64,000 nucleotides of DNA. Source: Cognaticolwellia aestuarii (GTDB lineage Bacteria; Pseudomonadota; Gammaproteobacteria; Enterobacterales; Alteromonadaceae). Below the pieces are notes generated by a model. The model did not search any database, was not told the origin of the DNA, and worked only from the letters and a program-made list of their open reading frames with translations. Shown here one piece after another: positions 56,699 through 64,000 of this stretch (positions are counted from its first letter, which is position 1; each line of letters opens with the position of its first letter). The position numbers and the translations under genes are program-made. The DNA lies in assembly GCF_002000025.1 (NCBI RefSeq), contig NZ_MUZV01000005.1:62001-126000 (forward strand), given 5' to 3'.

Positions 56699-58306
56699 CT
56701 AATTCCATGATGAAAGCGCCGCCATAGTAAATTTTTCACCGCGAAAGCTCAGGATCACTTGCTGTGGGCGAATTTCATTTAGTAGTAACTCACGAGCAAT
56801 ATAATCCCCTTCATAACGATCACGCCCATTTACTCGGATCCACCCTTGGCCGTCACTGGCGTAAATATGCATTTCAAATGCTATCGACGGCACACCATCT
56901 TGAACCCAAGCAGGCATTTGCGTTAATGGCAACAGCTCGCCACTTGCAACGCTCGTACTGAGTTGGTGTTCATCATCTTGTTGGGTTTGCTCGATTGCTG
57001 CCTGAAAACTAGCAAGTAACTCATCAGAAACGCCATCGGCTGCCTCAACAACAAAGTTATCATTGGCAGGTTTTTGCTGTACTTTTTCACTCGCCGCTAC
57101 AGTCGTTTGCACAGCAGCTAACTTACGTTCATTGACCGTAAATTCATTATCATTAGCTACCACCTTATTTGACGTTTCAACCTCAGAATTATTAGAGTTT
57201 GGCACAGCAGCGACACTAATATCATTAGCTTCAGAGTTTAGCTCCTTGTCACCATCATTAATAACACTATCCTGTGTACTAGGTTTAACAGCACTATTAT
57301 CTGGCTCTGTCGTGATGGTTGTTTTATCGGAGGCGGTATCTTGGCTTTCAGCTACATTAGCTAATTTAGCGCTATTATCAATAGCCTCAAACTTTTGTGC
57401 CCCCCACCAAATACCTGCGGTTAATACTAAAAGTAATATGCAAAGTAAACCACCTGCTTTTATCCAAGAATTTTGCCACCAAGGGATAACTTCAAACTCG
57501 TCTCCTAGTGCATCATGCGCTGCTTGTAATACAATTTTACGATTAACAACTGCATTATTGCTGTTGTAAGCATTCATTAAAGAGCGCTCTGCGAGCAAGT
57601 TCATTAAGCGTGGAATACCATGACAAATTTTGTGAATAGCATTTACTGCACTTTTATCAAAAATATCTCGAAAGCATTTGGCAACCGAAAGTCGATGTTT
57701 CAGATATTGTTCAACTTCTTGTTTATTAAGTGGTAATAAGTGATATCGTGCAGTTATTCGTTGTGCTAATTGCCGTAAGTCTCGACGCTGTAATAGTTGT
57801 TGTAACTCAGGCTGACCAATTAAAATGACTTGTAAAAGTTTTTTAGTATTAGTTTCTAAATTGGTTAACAGTCTTAGCTGCTCCAAAACCTCTGGTTGTA
57901 AATGTTGAGCCTCATCAATGATCAACAGTGTATTAATATTATCATCGTGGTTTTTTAATAATTTTTGTTGAATTTTATCTGTGAGTGTTTTTAGCGTTGC
58001 GCCAGTTTTACGATAGCGAATTTTTAATTCATCACACAGTGTGGCTAAAAGCTCTTGACTAGAAAGTGTTGGGTTAAGAATAAAAGCGGCTTGGGTGTTC
58101 TCAGGTAAATTTTCCATCAATCGCCGACTAATGGTGGTTTTCCCTGTACCAACTTCTCCGGTCAATAAAACAAACCCACCGGTATCTCCCAAACCATACG
58201 TTAAGTGATTTAGCGCTTCACGATGGCGATCGCCCATAAATAAATAATCGGGATTTGGCGCAATTGAAAAAGGTTTTTCTTCTAAACCAAAGTAACTTGT
58301 GTACAT
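56699..58306 (-). CDS. ExeA-GspB fusion: AAA ATPase with C-terminal T2SS-B domain
   Basis: A 535-residue inner-membrane protein. I chose the ATG at 58306 because the protein then starts Met-Tyr-Thr-Ser-Tyr-Phe-Gly-Leu, as ExeA does; an upstream start at 58366 adds 20 unlike residues. An ATPase domain covers about 1-265, with Walker A Gly-Glu-Val-Gly-Thr-Gly-Lys-Thr-Thr and Walker B Leu-Leu-Ile-Ile-Asp-Glu-Ala-Gln. A span follows (about 285-305), then a disordered Asn/Ser/Glu-rich linker and a C-terminal domain (about 470-535) with Gly-Trp-Ile-Arg-Val-Asn-Gly and Gly-Asp-Tyr-Ile, typical of GspB. ExeA and ExeB together help insert the type II secretion secretin. Here they are one chain. MshM-type ATPase is the alternative. 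Confidence 0.82.
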   Translation of the reverse strand: MYTSYFGLEEKPFSIAPNPDYLFMGDRHREALNHLTYGLGDTGGFVLLTGEVGTGKTTISRRLMENLPENTQAAFILNPTLSSQELLATLCDELKIRYRKTGATLKTLTDKIQQKLLKNHDDNINTLLIIDEAQHLQPEVLEQLRLLTNLETNTKKLLQVILIGQPELQQLLQRRDLRQLAQRITARYHLLPLNKQEVEQYLKHRLSVAKCFRDIFDKSAVNAIHKICHGIPRLMNLLAERSLMNAYNSNNAVVNRKIVLQAAHDALGDEFEVIPWWQNSWIKAGGLLCILLLVLTAGIWWGAQKFEAIDNSAKLANVAESQDTASDKTTITTEPDNSAVKPSTQDSVINDGDKELNSEANDISVAAVPNSNNSEVETSNKVVANDNEFTVNERKLAAVQTTVAASEKVQQKPANDNFVVEAADGVSDELLASFQAAIEQTQQDDEHQLSTSVASGELLPLTQMPAWVQDGVPSIAFEMHIYASDGQGWIRVNGRDRYEGDYIARELLLNEIRPQQVILSFRGEKFTMAALSSWN

Positions 58307-58444
58307 AGAAAATCTTAACTGATGAATCGACCCAATGAAATTAACCTGAACACGTTCATATGTCAAAAATCGTCAACAGTTATGTTAAACTTTAACAATA
58401 TGATTATTCTATATGTTTTTATTTTAAGAGGCCTATAGCCACCC

Positions 58445-59725
58445 ATGTCAAAAATAGCACAACATTTACATTATTTTTTAGTCGGCGGCGCCGTTCGTGA
58501 CGCCCTACTCAACCGACCGGTTGTTGACAAAGATTATGTTGTAGTCGGCTCTAGTGTCAAAGAAATGCTTGCACTAGGTTTTATCCAAGTAGGCAAAGAT
58601 TTTCCCGTTTTTCTGCATCCCAAAAGTAAACAAGAATATGCTTTGGCTCGCACTGAAAAGAAAGCAGGTCAAGGCTATACAGGATTCGACTGTGACGCTT
58701 CAGCTAACGTTACTCTTGAAGAAGATTTATTACGTCGCGATTTAACCATCAATGCTATGGCGATGACAGATAATGGGACAATAATTGACCCTTACGGTGG
58801 CCAAAACGACTTAACTGATCGTGTGCTACGCCATGTTTCTGCTGCATTTATTGAAGATCCATTAAGAGTATTACGCGTAGCACGTTTTGCTGCTCGATAT
58901 CACCAATATGGTTTCAAAATAGCTCCAGAAACACTTACACTAATGACTCAGTTAAGTGAAATTGGTGAGTTACTCAGCCTATCTGGTGAGCGTGTTTGGC
59001 AAGAAATTCAACGAAGTTTGGCCGATTCAAACCCTGAAGTATTTTTTCAAGTACTCTATCAATGCCAAGCACTCAAAGTACTTTGGCCTGAGTTGCATAA
59101 CCTATGGGGTATTCCCAATCCTGAAAAATGGCACCCTGAAGTGTGTTCAGGCGTGCATACCATGATGGTGCTAAAACAAGCAGTTATATTGTCAAAGAAA
59201 ACTTCTGTCAGGTTTGCCAGTGTTTGTCATGATTTAGGTAAATCATTAACTGAAGAAGATAACTTACCTTCACATCCAGGTCATGAAACAGCGGGGTTAC
59301 CTTTAATAGATGCATTGTGCACTCGCTTACGCGTACCAAGTAACCATAAGTCACTGGCATTAAAAGTTTGCCAATTTCATCTACATGCACATAAAGCCTT
59401 CGAGTTGAAAGCTAGCACCATATTAAGGTTATTTGATCAGCTAGATGTTTGGCGCAAGCCTGAAGAATTTCAAGACTTTTTACTCTGTTGCCAAGCTGAT
59501 TATACCGGTCGTCTTGGTTTTGAAAAAAGAGCCTATCAACAACAAGATTTTCTCTACAGTGCCTTTAAATTACTCAGTAAAGTTACAGCCAAACCATTTG
59601 TAGAAAAGGGGTTTAAAGGCTTAGCAATAAAACAAGCAATAGCACAACAAAGACTTGCCGACTTAAAGCAATTTAAACATAGCTACTTACAGCAGAACTC
59701 TCTAGCACCTAATGGCAGTAATTAA
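58445..59725 (+). CDS. cca: tRNA CCA-adding nucleotidyltransferase
   Basis: Adds or repairs the 3' CCA end of tRNA. The 426 residues start with the class II head motif Leu-Val-Gly-Gly-Ala-Val-Arg-Asp and Asp-Lys-Asp-Tyr-Val-Val (catalytic Asp pair), then Arg-Arg-Asp-Leu-Thr-Ile-Asn-Ala-Met-Ala and Glu-Asp-Pro-Leu-Arg-Val-Leu-Arg-Val-Ala-Arg. A C-terminal HD domain with Cys-His-Asp-Leu-Gly-Lys follows, as in the multifunctional E. coli enzyme. It is slightly longer than E. coli Cca (412). It is divergent from the ExeA-like gene; E. coli has ygiM beside it. Confidence 0.95.
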   Translation: MSKIAQHLHYFLVGGAVRDALLNRPVVDKDYVVVGSSVKEMLALGFIQVGKDFPVFLHPKSKQEYALARTEKKAGQGYTGFDCDASANVTLEEDLLRRDLTINAMAMTDNGTIIDPYGGQNDLTDRVLRHVSAAFIEDPLRVLRVARFAARYHQYGFKIAPETLTLMTQLSEIGELLSLSGERVWQEIQRSLADSNPEVFFQVLYQCQALKVLWPELHNLWGIPNPEKWHPEVCSGVHTMMVLKQAVILSKKTSVRFASVCHDLGKSLTEEDNLPSHPGHETAGLPLIDALCTRLRVPSNHKSLALKVCQFHLHAHKAFELKASTILRLFDQLDVWRKPEEFQDFLLCCQADYTGRLGFEKRAYQQQDFLYSAFKLLSKVTAKPFVEKGFKGLAIKQAIAQQRLADLKQFKHSYLQQNSLAPNGSN

Positions 59726-59772
59726 CTCGTCAGTAAGGTTTACAACTCTGCATTACGATGCTGATATGCCGG

Positions 59773-60008
59773 TGTGATCGTAGCATACCGTTCGTCCTGA
59801 ACATCGCTACTCTTTCACATCCATGTGATCGTAGCATACCGTTCGTCCTGAACATCGCTACTCTTGCACATCCATGTGATCGTAGCATACCGTTCGTCCT
59901 GAACATCTCTACTCTTGCACATCCATGTGATCGTAGCATACCGTTCGTCCTGAACATCGCTACTCTTGCACATCCATGTGATCGTAGCATACCGTTCGTC
60001 CTGAACAT
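59773..60008. repeat. Array of five 51-bp tandem repeats
   Basis: Units begin at 59773, 59824, 59875, 59926 and 59977, a constant 51-base period; the last is cut after 32 bases. Copies differ by one or two bases (for example at the CTC/TTG and ATCG/ATCT positions of the first and third). Each holds GTAGC and GCTAC in inverted orientation about 22 bases apart. Because 51 is a multiple of three, several frames stay open on both strands, but they are not genes. The array sits between cca and the receptor terminator. Confidence 0.95.
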
Positions 60009-60038
60009 AAAAAAGCCATATCACAGGATATGGCTTTT
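60009..60038 (-). terminator. Terminator of the 60061-62715 receptor gene
   Basis: A perfect 12-bp stem (60011-60022 with 60027-60038) and 4-base loop. On the minus strand it is followed by T residues. It lies 23 bases past the receptor stop codon and can also serve cca. Confidence 0.88.
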
Positions 60039-60060
60039 CAGGTTTAGCTTGTCAGTTTAA

Positions 60061-62715
60061 TTAAAACTTATAAGCAGCTTTCACGTAGTAGTAACCACCA
60101 TTGTAATCGAACGGACCACTTTCATAGTAAACACCACTAACAACACCATATGCACCGCCATCTTTTTGCAGTTTTTGTGCTTCGGTATCAAAAATGTTGT
60201 TAGCACCGGCTGATAATGTCCAATTGTCATTTAAGAAGTAACTTACAGATGCGTCAACTGTGTATGAAGAACCAACTGTTTCTGACCAACCATATGAGCT
60301 GAATTCATCAGGCTCATCAGCATGCGTTGCAAACCACTCGCCAAAGTAGTTGGCACGTACTAACATACTCACATTTTCCCAGCTTTGCGCTAAGGTAAAT
60401 GTTGCACGGTGCTCAGGAATACCTTCTTCTAAACGTCTAACTTTATAACCTGTAGTAAAGCTACCTGGGTCATCAACTTCAGTACTATTATAGTTGTAAG
60501 CTAGGCTAAATTTAGTATCACCACCCATTAGCTCCATACCGTAGTTAGCTACGATATCAACACCTTGCGTTGTTGTATCAAAGTCATTAGCAAAGAAGGT
60601 TATTTTACCGCCTAACAATAACTCAGGACTTGGATACAACCCGGCTAAATCATCGACATCTTCTTGAGTAATATCAAGCTTATCCGTTTGAGCAACACGA
60701 TCAGTCACTTCAATATTATAAGCGTCAACTGTCATAAAGAAGTCACCACTTTGGTAAACAAGACCAATGGCGTAACTTACTGACTCTTCAGGCTGTAACT
60801 CTACACCACCTTTTTGGGCTGATACTGGGTGTGTTGGTGGAAACGTTGCTGATTGCACAAGTTCGCCGTTCACAAGTGAGGTTTGCGTATTAACGACACT
60901 TGCTTGACCAACTGTCGGTGCACGAAAGCCCGTGCTATGCGAAGCTCTAAAAGACAGCTCATCATTGACTCGGTACTGCGCGGTTAATTTATAGTTGGTG
61001 GTATTACCAAATGAAGAGAAGTCTTCATAGCGTAAAGCTGCACCTAATAGAAAGTCTTCAGTCACGTACGCTTCAACATCAACATAAGCTGCAACACTTT
61101 GACGTTTATTAATACCTTGAGCTTCTGGTGAAAAGCCAGCAAATCCATGAGAGCCAACACTAAAGCCTTGGGTTGCTAACGGTCCTTGCTGCCATGATGC
61201 TTGCTCACCTGAAACAATTTCAAAACTCTCTTGACGCCATTCTAAACCAGTGGCGACATTAACAGGGTCTTCTAAGCCCATATCAAAGCTTTGTACTAAA
61301 TCAGCATTCACCGCTTTCTCTAGTTGGATATATGAGCCAACTTCAAATGAAAGACCTGCTTGGTCAGCATTTAATGCCCCCATAGATGGGTTTACAGTGT
61401 TAACTAAAGTATAAGTAGATTTATTACGGCCAACAGAGGCACTAATATCATAAGAAGCTTCATCTAAAAAGCCGCCTTTGATCTCACCACGTGTTCCCAT
61501 TGTTAATGCAGTATCATTGATATTACCGGTAAACTGCGGGGTATAACCGCCAGGAAGCAATTCGTTAAATGCAAAACATCCTGCGCTGGCAGCAACCGCA
61601 GCATACTCAGGTGTATCTAAAATATTACCAACACTAGTACCTGCAACATTATCAACTAAAGTAAAATCTGTTGGACAACCATTAACACCTTCACCATCCA
61701 TGTCACCAACAAGCCAAACCTTTCTTGTAGGATCAAACTCACCATCGCCATCTAAATCAATATCATAGTCGAAGACATCTTTAGAAAAGACACCACCGCG
61801 ATTTTGAGGGTTTCGGTAATAATATCCACCAGAAGCTGTACGATCTGAGTAGTTACCAAACATGTAAAACTCTTTATCATTACCTAAATCAAGACCAACA
61901 TTAGCAAATAAAGTAATGTCGTCTTCAATTTCAGGGTTACCCCAGGTCATTGCTGGTGTCTCAACACTAGTATTGCCGGCATCAATTAAAGCTTGTGCAT
62001 CGGGACGTTGTACACTTCGGCTAGTAGCATCTGCGGTTTTGTATTGAAAAGAAAGGTTAACAAAACCATCTTTAGTGAATGGTAGACCTATGTTGCCATC
62101 TACAATAGTTGAATCACCATCGCCTTCATAGTAAGCGCCTTTTTTAACGGAGATTGAGCCACCGTCAGCGTCGTCCTTAAGCACAAAGTTCATAACCCCA
62201 GCAATAGCATCAGAGCCATATTGGGCCGCAGCACCATCACGTAAAACTTCAACTTGCTTCAAAGCAATAGAAGGTATTACAGAAATATCTGGACCCTGAG
62301 CACCATCATTAACACCGCCACCTTGGAAAGCAATAACTGACGCACGATGACGACGTTTACCGTTCAGTAAAATCAATGTTGAATCTGAAGATAGACCACG
62401 TAAGTTAACCGGGCGGATAAATGACGCAGCATCTGAAATAGGTTGTTGGCGAACATTAAATGAAGGAACCGCAGCTTGTAACATATCTAACATGTCACTC
62501 GAGGCATTTTTGTCTAATTCATCACTACCAACAATATCCACTGGTACCGGTGAGTCAGCCACTGAGCGCGGCGCTGAACGAGAACCAACAACAGCAATAC
62601 GTTCAATGTTTTTATTCTTTGCTGCAGGGTCAGTTTCAGCGGCAAAACTTGGTGCTGTACCTAATGCTAGACCTACAGCCAGGGCTAGTGTGCCCGTACG
62701 AAATTTTGTAGACAT
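60061..62715 (-). CDS. TonB-dependent outer-membrane receptor
   Basis: An 884-residue outer-membrane transporter. Signal peptide 1-25 (ending Ser-Phe-Ala-Ala). The plug domain (about 40-190) has Pro-Val-Pro-Val-Asp-Ile, Leu-Arg-Gly-Leu and Leu-Arg-Asp-Gly-Ala-Ala-Ala-Gln-Tyr-Gly-Ser-Asp-Ala-Ile-Ala-Gly-Val. The barrel ends Ala-Ala-Tyr-Lys-Phe with the terminal Phe. It lacks the STN domain of its paralogue at 11686. Barrel loops are Asp/Gly-rich and one insertion contains Asp-Leu-Asp-Gly-Asp-Gly-Glu (calcium-like). The ribosome site AAGGAAAT precedes the ATG. The substrate is unknown. The fumarylacetoacetase gene upstream is on the same strand but separated by 580 bases. Confidence 0.93.
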   Translation of the reverse strand: MSTKFRTGTLALAVGLALGTAPSFAAETDPAAKNKNIERIAVVGSRSAPRSVADSPVPVDIVGSDELDKNASSDMLDMLQAAVPSFNVRQQPISDAASFIRPVNLRGLSSDSTLILLNGKRRHRASVIAFQGGGVNDGAQGPDISVIPSIALKQVEVLRDGAAAQYGSDAIAGVMNFVLKDDADGGSISVKKGAYYEGDGDSTIVDGNIGLPFTKDGFVNLSFQYKTADATSRSVQRPDAQALIDAGNTSVETPAMTWGNPEIEDDITLFANVGLDLGNDKEFYMFGNYSDRTASGGYYYRNPQNRGGVFSKDVFDYDIDLDGDGEFDPTRKVWLVGDMDGEGVNGCPTDFTLVDNVAGTSVGNILDTPEYAAVAASAGCFAFNELLPGGYTPQFTGNINDTALTMGTRGEIKGGFLDEASYDISASVGRNKSTYTLVNTVNPSMGALNADQAGLSFEVGSYIQLEKAVNADLVQSFDMGLEDPVNVATGLEWRQESFEIVSGEQASWQQGPLATQGFSVGSHGFAGFSPEAQGINKRQSVAAYVDVEAYVTEDFLLGAALRYEDFSSFGNTTNYKLTAQYRVNDELSFRASHSTGFRAPTVGQASVVNTQTSLVNGELVQSATFPPTHPVSAQKGGVELQPEESVSYAIGLVYQSGDFFMTVDAYNIEVTDRVAQTDKLDITQEDVDDLAGLYPSPELLLGGKITFFANDFDTTTQGVDIVANYGMELMGGDTKFSLAYNYNSTEVDDPGSFTTGYKVRRLEEGIPEHRATFTLAQSWENVSMLVRANYFGEWFATHADEPDEFSSYGWSETVGSSYTVDASVSYFLNDNWTLSAGANNIFDTEAQKLQKDGGAYGVVSGVYYESGPFDYNGGYYYVKAAYKF

Positions 62716-63210
62716 GTTATTTCCTTCCTAAGGTTTATATTCTATATAATTTATAGCTATTTATTTTTATAATTTTATTTTTACCTTTTGTACCAATCTG
62801 AACACTAACACTTGACTAATATTAGCGTGGATAAACCAAAAGGCTTGATTATTTATAAAACAGCTAGAATTGCTTTACAAGTAGTGTTTTAGTCTAAGAA
62901 TTAGCATTGAATGAATAAAATGAAATGATTAACAAAGCTCTACGAAGACTATGTCGGATTGCATTAACATATGTAACCAATCTGTAACCGAGAGTCCACC
63001 TAGCTTGTAGAAAAAGATTCAAACAGTGAGTGTGCGAACTTTTTCGTATTTAAAAAAGTGACCATTGCACATAAAACAAGCAAAAAAAAATATAAAAAAA
63101 ATGAACTTTTTCTTAATTAGATAAATGTAGAAGAAAAATTACAGCTTCAAAAGGTTAATGGCTTGTTAACGGAGGGGTTGAAAGCTAATCGAGCTTCTCT
63201 AATGGGGAGA

Positions 63211-63238
63211 GTAAAAAGTAAAAAGTAAAAAGTAAAAA
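63211..63238. repeat. Heptanucleotide tandem repeat (GTAAAAA)4
   Basis: Four exact 7-base units. The same period, with different sequence, is seen at 56617-56654. Confidence 0.9.
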
Positions 63239-63252
63239 CTTAAAATTAACAA

Positions 63253-63278
63253 AAAAGCTCCAACAATGTGGAGCTTTT
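63253..63278 (-). terminator. Terminator of fahA
   Basis: A 10-bp stem (63253-63262 with 63269-63278) with a 6-base loop, 21 bases past the stop. On the minus strand two further T residues follow. Confidence 0.85.
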
Positions 63279-63298
63279 CAGATAACAAGCTTAGCTGC

Positions 63299-64000
63299 TT
63301 AATCTGCAGCTAGCACAGTTGCACTCGCTTCACCAAAACCTATGCGGGCAGCACCTGCTTTTTTACACCAACCTTTCATGATGACACAATCGCCATCTTC
63401 TAAGAAGGTACGCGTCTCACCATTAGGTAATGCGATAGGCTCTGAGCCTGCATTAGATAATTCAAGCATAGAACCTGCTTCTTCAGGATTAGGTCCTGAC
63501 TGAGTACCACTACCAAACATATCACCTGGACGTAAATTACAACCATTAACCGTATGATGGGCTACCATTTGTGCAACAGTCCAGTATGAATCTTTAAAGT
63601 TTGATTGCGACAATTGAACTGCAGGCTGTGACGAGTTACGCATTGCCTCAGTTTCAATTAATACTTGCAAATTCAAATCTAAAGAACCCAAAGCACGGTT
63701 ATGCTTTGACTCTAAATAAGGTAAAGGTTGAGGATCTGCTTCATCACGAGTCCATTGTACTCGATATGGCGCTAAGGCTTCTGAAGTCACAATCCAAGGA
63801 GAAATTGTTGAGGCAAAGCTTTTTGATAAAAAAGGCCCTAACGGTTGATATTCCCAACCCTGAATATCACGTGCCGACCAATCATTAAATAAGCAAATAC
63901 CAAAAACATGGTCTTCAGCATTATCAATACTGATAGGGTTACCTAAATCATTGCCATTACCAATAAATACGCCTACTTCTAATTCATAATCTAAGCGTTT
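63299..64000 (-). CDS. fahA: Fumarylacetoacetase (partial, 5' end off the window)
   Basis: Last enzyme of tyrosine and homogentisate breakdown; cleaves fumarylacetoacetate to fumarate and acetoacetate. The frame is open to the window edge, giving 233 residues of the C-terminal half. The signatures are Asp-Tyr-Glu-Leu-Glu-Val-Gly-Val-Phe-Ile-Gly, Phe-Asn-Asp-Trp-Ser-Ala-Arg-Asp-Ile-Gln, Pro-Leu-Gly-Pro-Phe-Leu-Ser-Lys-Ser-Phe, and near the end Gly-Asp-Met-Phe-Gly-Ser-Gly-Thr. A Met at 63790 is internal, not the start. Other tyrosine-degradation genes probably lie off the right edge. Confidence 0.94.
   Translation of the reverse strand, partial: KRLDYELEVGVFIGNGNDLGNPISIDNAEDHVFGICLFNDWSARDIQGWEYQPLGPFLSKSFASTISPWIVTSEALAPYRVQWTRDEADPQPLPYLESKHNRALGSLDLNLQVLIETEAMRNSSQPAVQLSQSNFKDSYWTVAQMVAHHTVNGCNLRPGDMFGSGTQSGPNPEEAGSMLELSNAGSEPIALPNGETRTFLEDGDCVIMKGWCKKAGAARIGFGEASATVLAAD

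Larger units (their letters stand above)
62716..63298. other. Intergenic region before the receptor gene
   Basis: About 580 bases. It holds the fahA terminator (63253-63278) and a heptamer repeat (63211-63238), and the rest is AT-rich, presumably with the receptor promoter. I see no gene. Confidence 0.55.

Noticed and set aside
59730-60060. Repeat-rich open frames on both strands between cca and the receptor gene
   Set aside because: They come from the 51-base tandem array, whose period is a multiple of three. No ribosome site and no recognisable product.

Overview
The window is a stretch of chromosome from a gamma-proteobacterium of the Alteromonadales, most likely Colwelliaceae (Colwellia or Thalassotalea type). 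This is an inference from three things: an AT-rich base composition, gene order shared with Escherichia coli in several blocks (fldB/dsbC-recJ-prfB-lysS; parC; nudF-yqiB-cpdA-yqiA-parE divergent from tolC; hldE; glnE; ygiF; ygiM; cca), and marine-type TonB-dependent receptors. I see no rRNA, tRNA, CRISPR array, prophage or intact insertion sequence. Most of the window is core genome with accessory cassettes between the core blocks.

Layout. 1-8835: a partial YkvA-like gene, a DUF3667 membrane protein, the lysS-prfB-recJ-dsbC block (prfB carries the programmed +1 frameshift) and fldB. 8938-17795: srmB, a fecR plus TonB-dependent receptor pair without a sigma gene, yaaA, transaldolase and two small uncharacterised genes. 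17844-25008: c-di-GMP genes (one EAL protein and two overlapping TPR/GGDEF proteins) around parC, then a VOC protein. 25137-31137: parE-yqiA-cpdA-yqiB-nudF facing away from tolC. 31229-37334: hldE, an LpxL-type acyltransferase, a TcpQ-like protein and glnE.

37481-44237 is the most interesting part. It holds a Cys-anchored Tyr/Ser-rich lipoprotein, a DUF350 (YjfL-like) membrane protein, an integral-membrane spermidine-synthase-like enzyme, YjfI (DUF2170), a PspA/IM30 protein (YjfJ), YjfK (DUF2491), a small ribbon-helix-helix-like protein and a two-TM potassium channel. An identical 13-bp near-palindrome, GACATAATATGTC, occurs once ahead of the lipoprotein/DUF350 genes and twice ahead of yjfI. 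I found no other exact copy in the window. This suggests that one unknown regulator controls both transcription units, and the small protein of the cluster is a candidate.

44477-48152: an Lpp-like lipoprotein convergent with an L,D-transpeptidase, then ygiF and ygiM. 48194-51328: a surface-glycan cassette (CDP-glycerol glycerophosphotransferase, glycerol-3-phosphate cytidylyltransferase, Wzi-like outer-membrane protein). 51593-56550: the leuABCD operon behind a leucine-rich leader peptide and attenuator. 56699-59725: an ExeA-GspB fusion and cca. 59773-60008: five 51-bp tandem repeats. 60061-64000: a second TonB-dependent receptor and the 3' part of fumarylacetoacetase. The cca gene lies about 10 kb from ygiM, its neighbour in E. 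coli, and the glycan, leucine and ExeA genes fill the space between.
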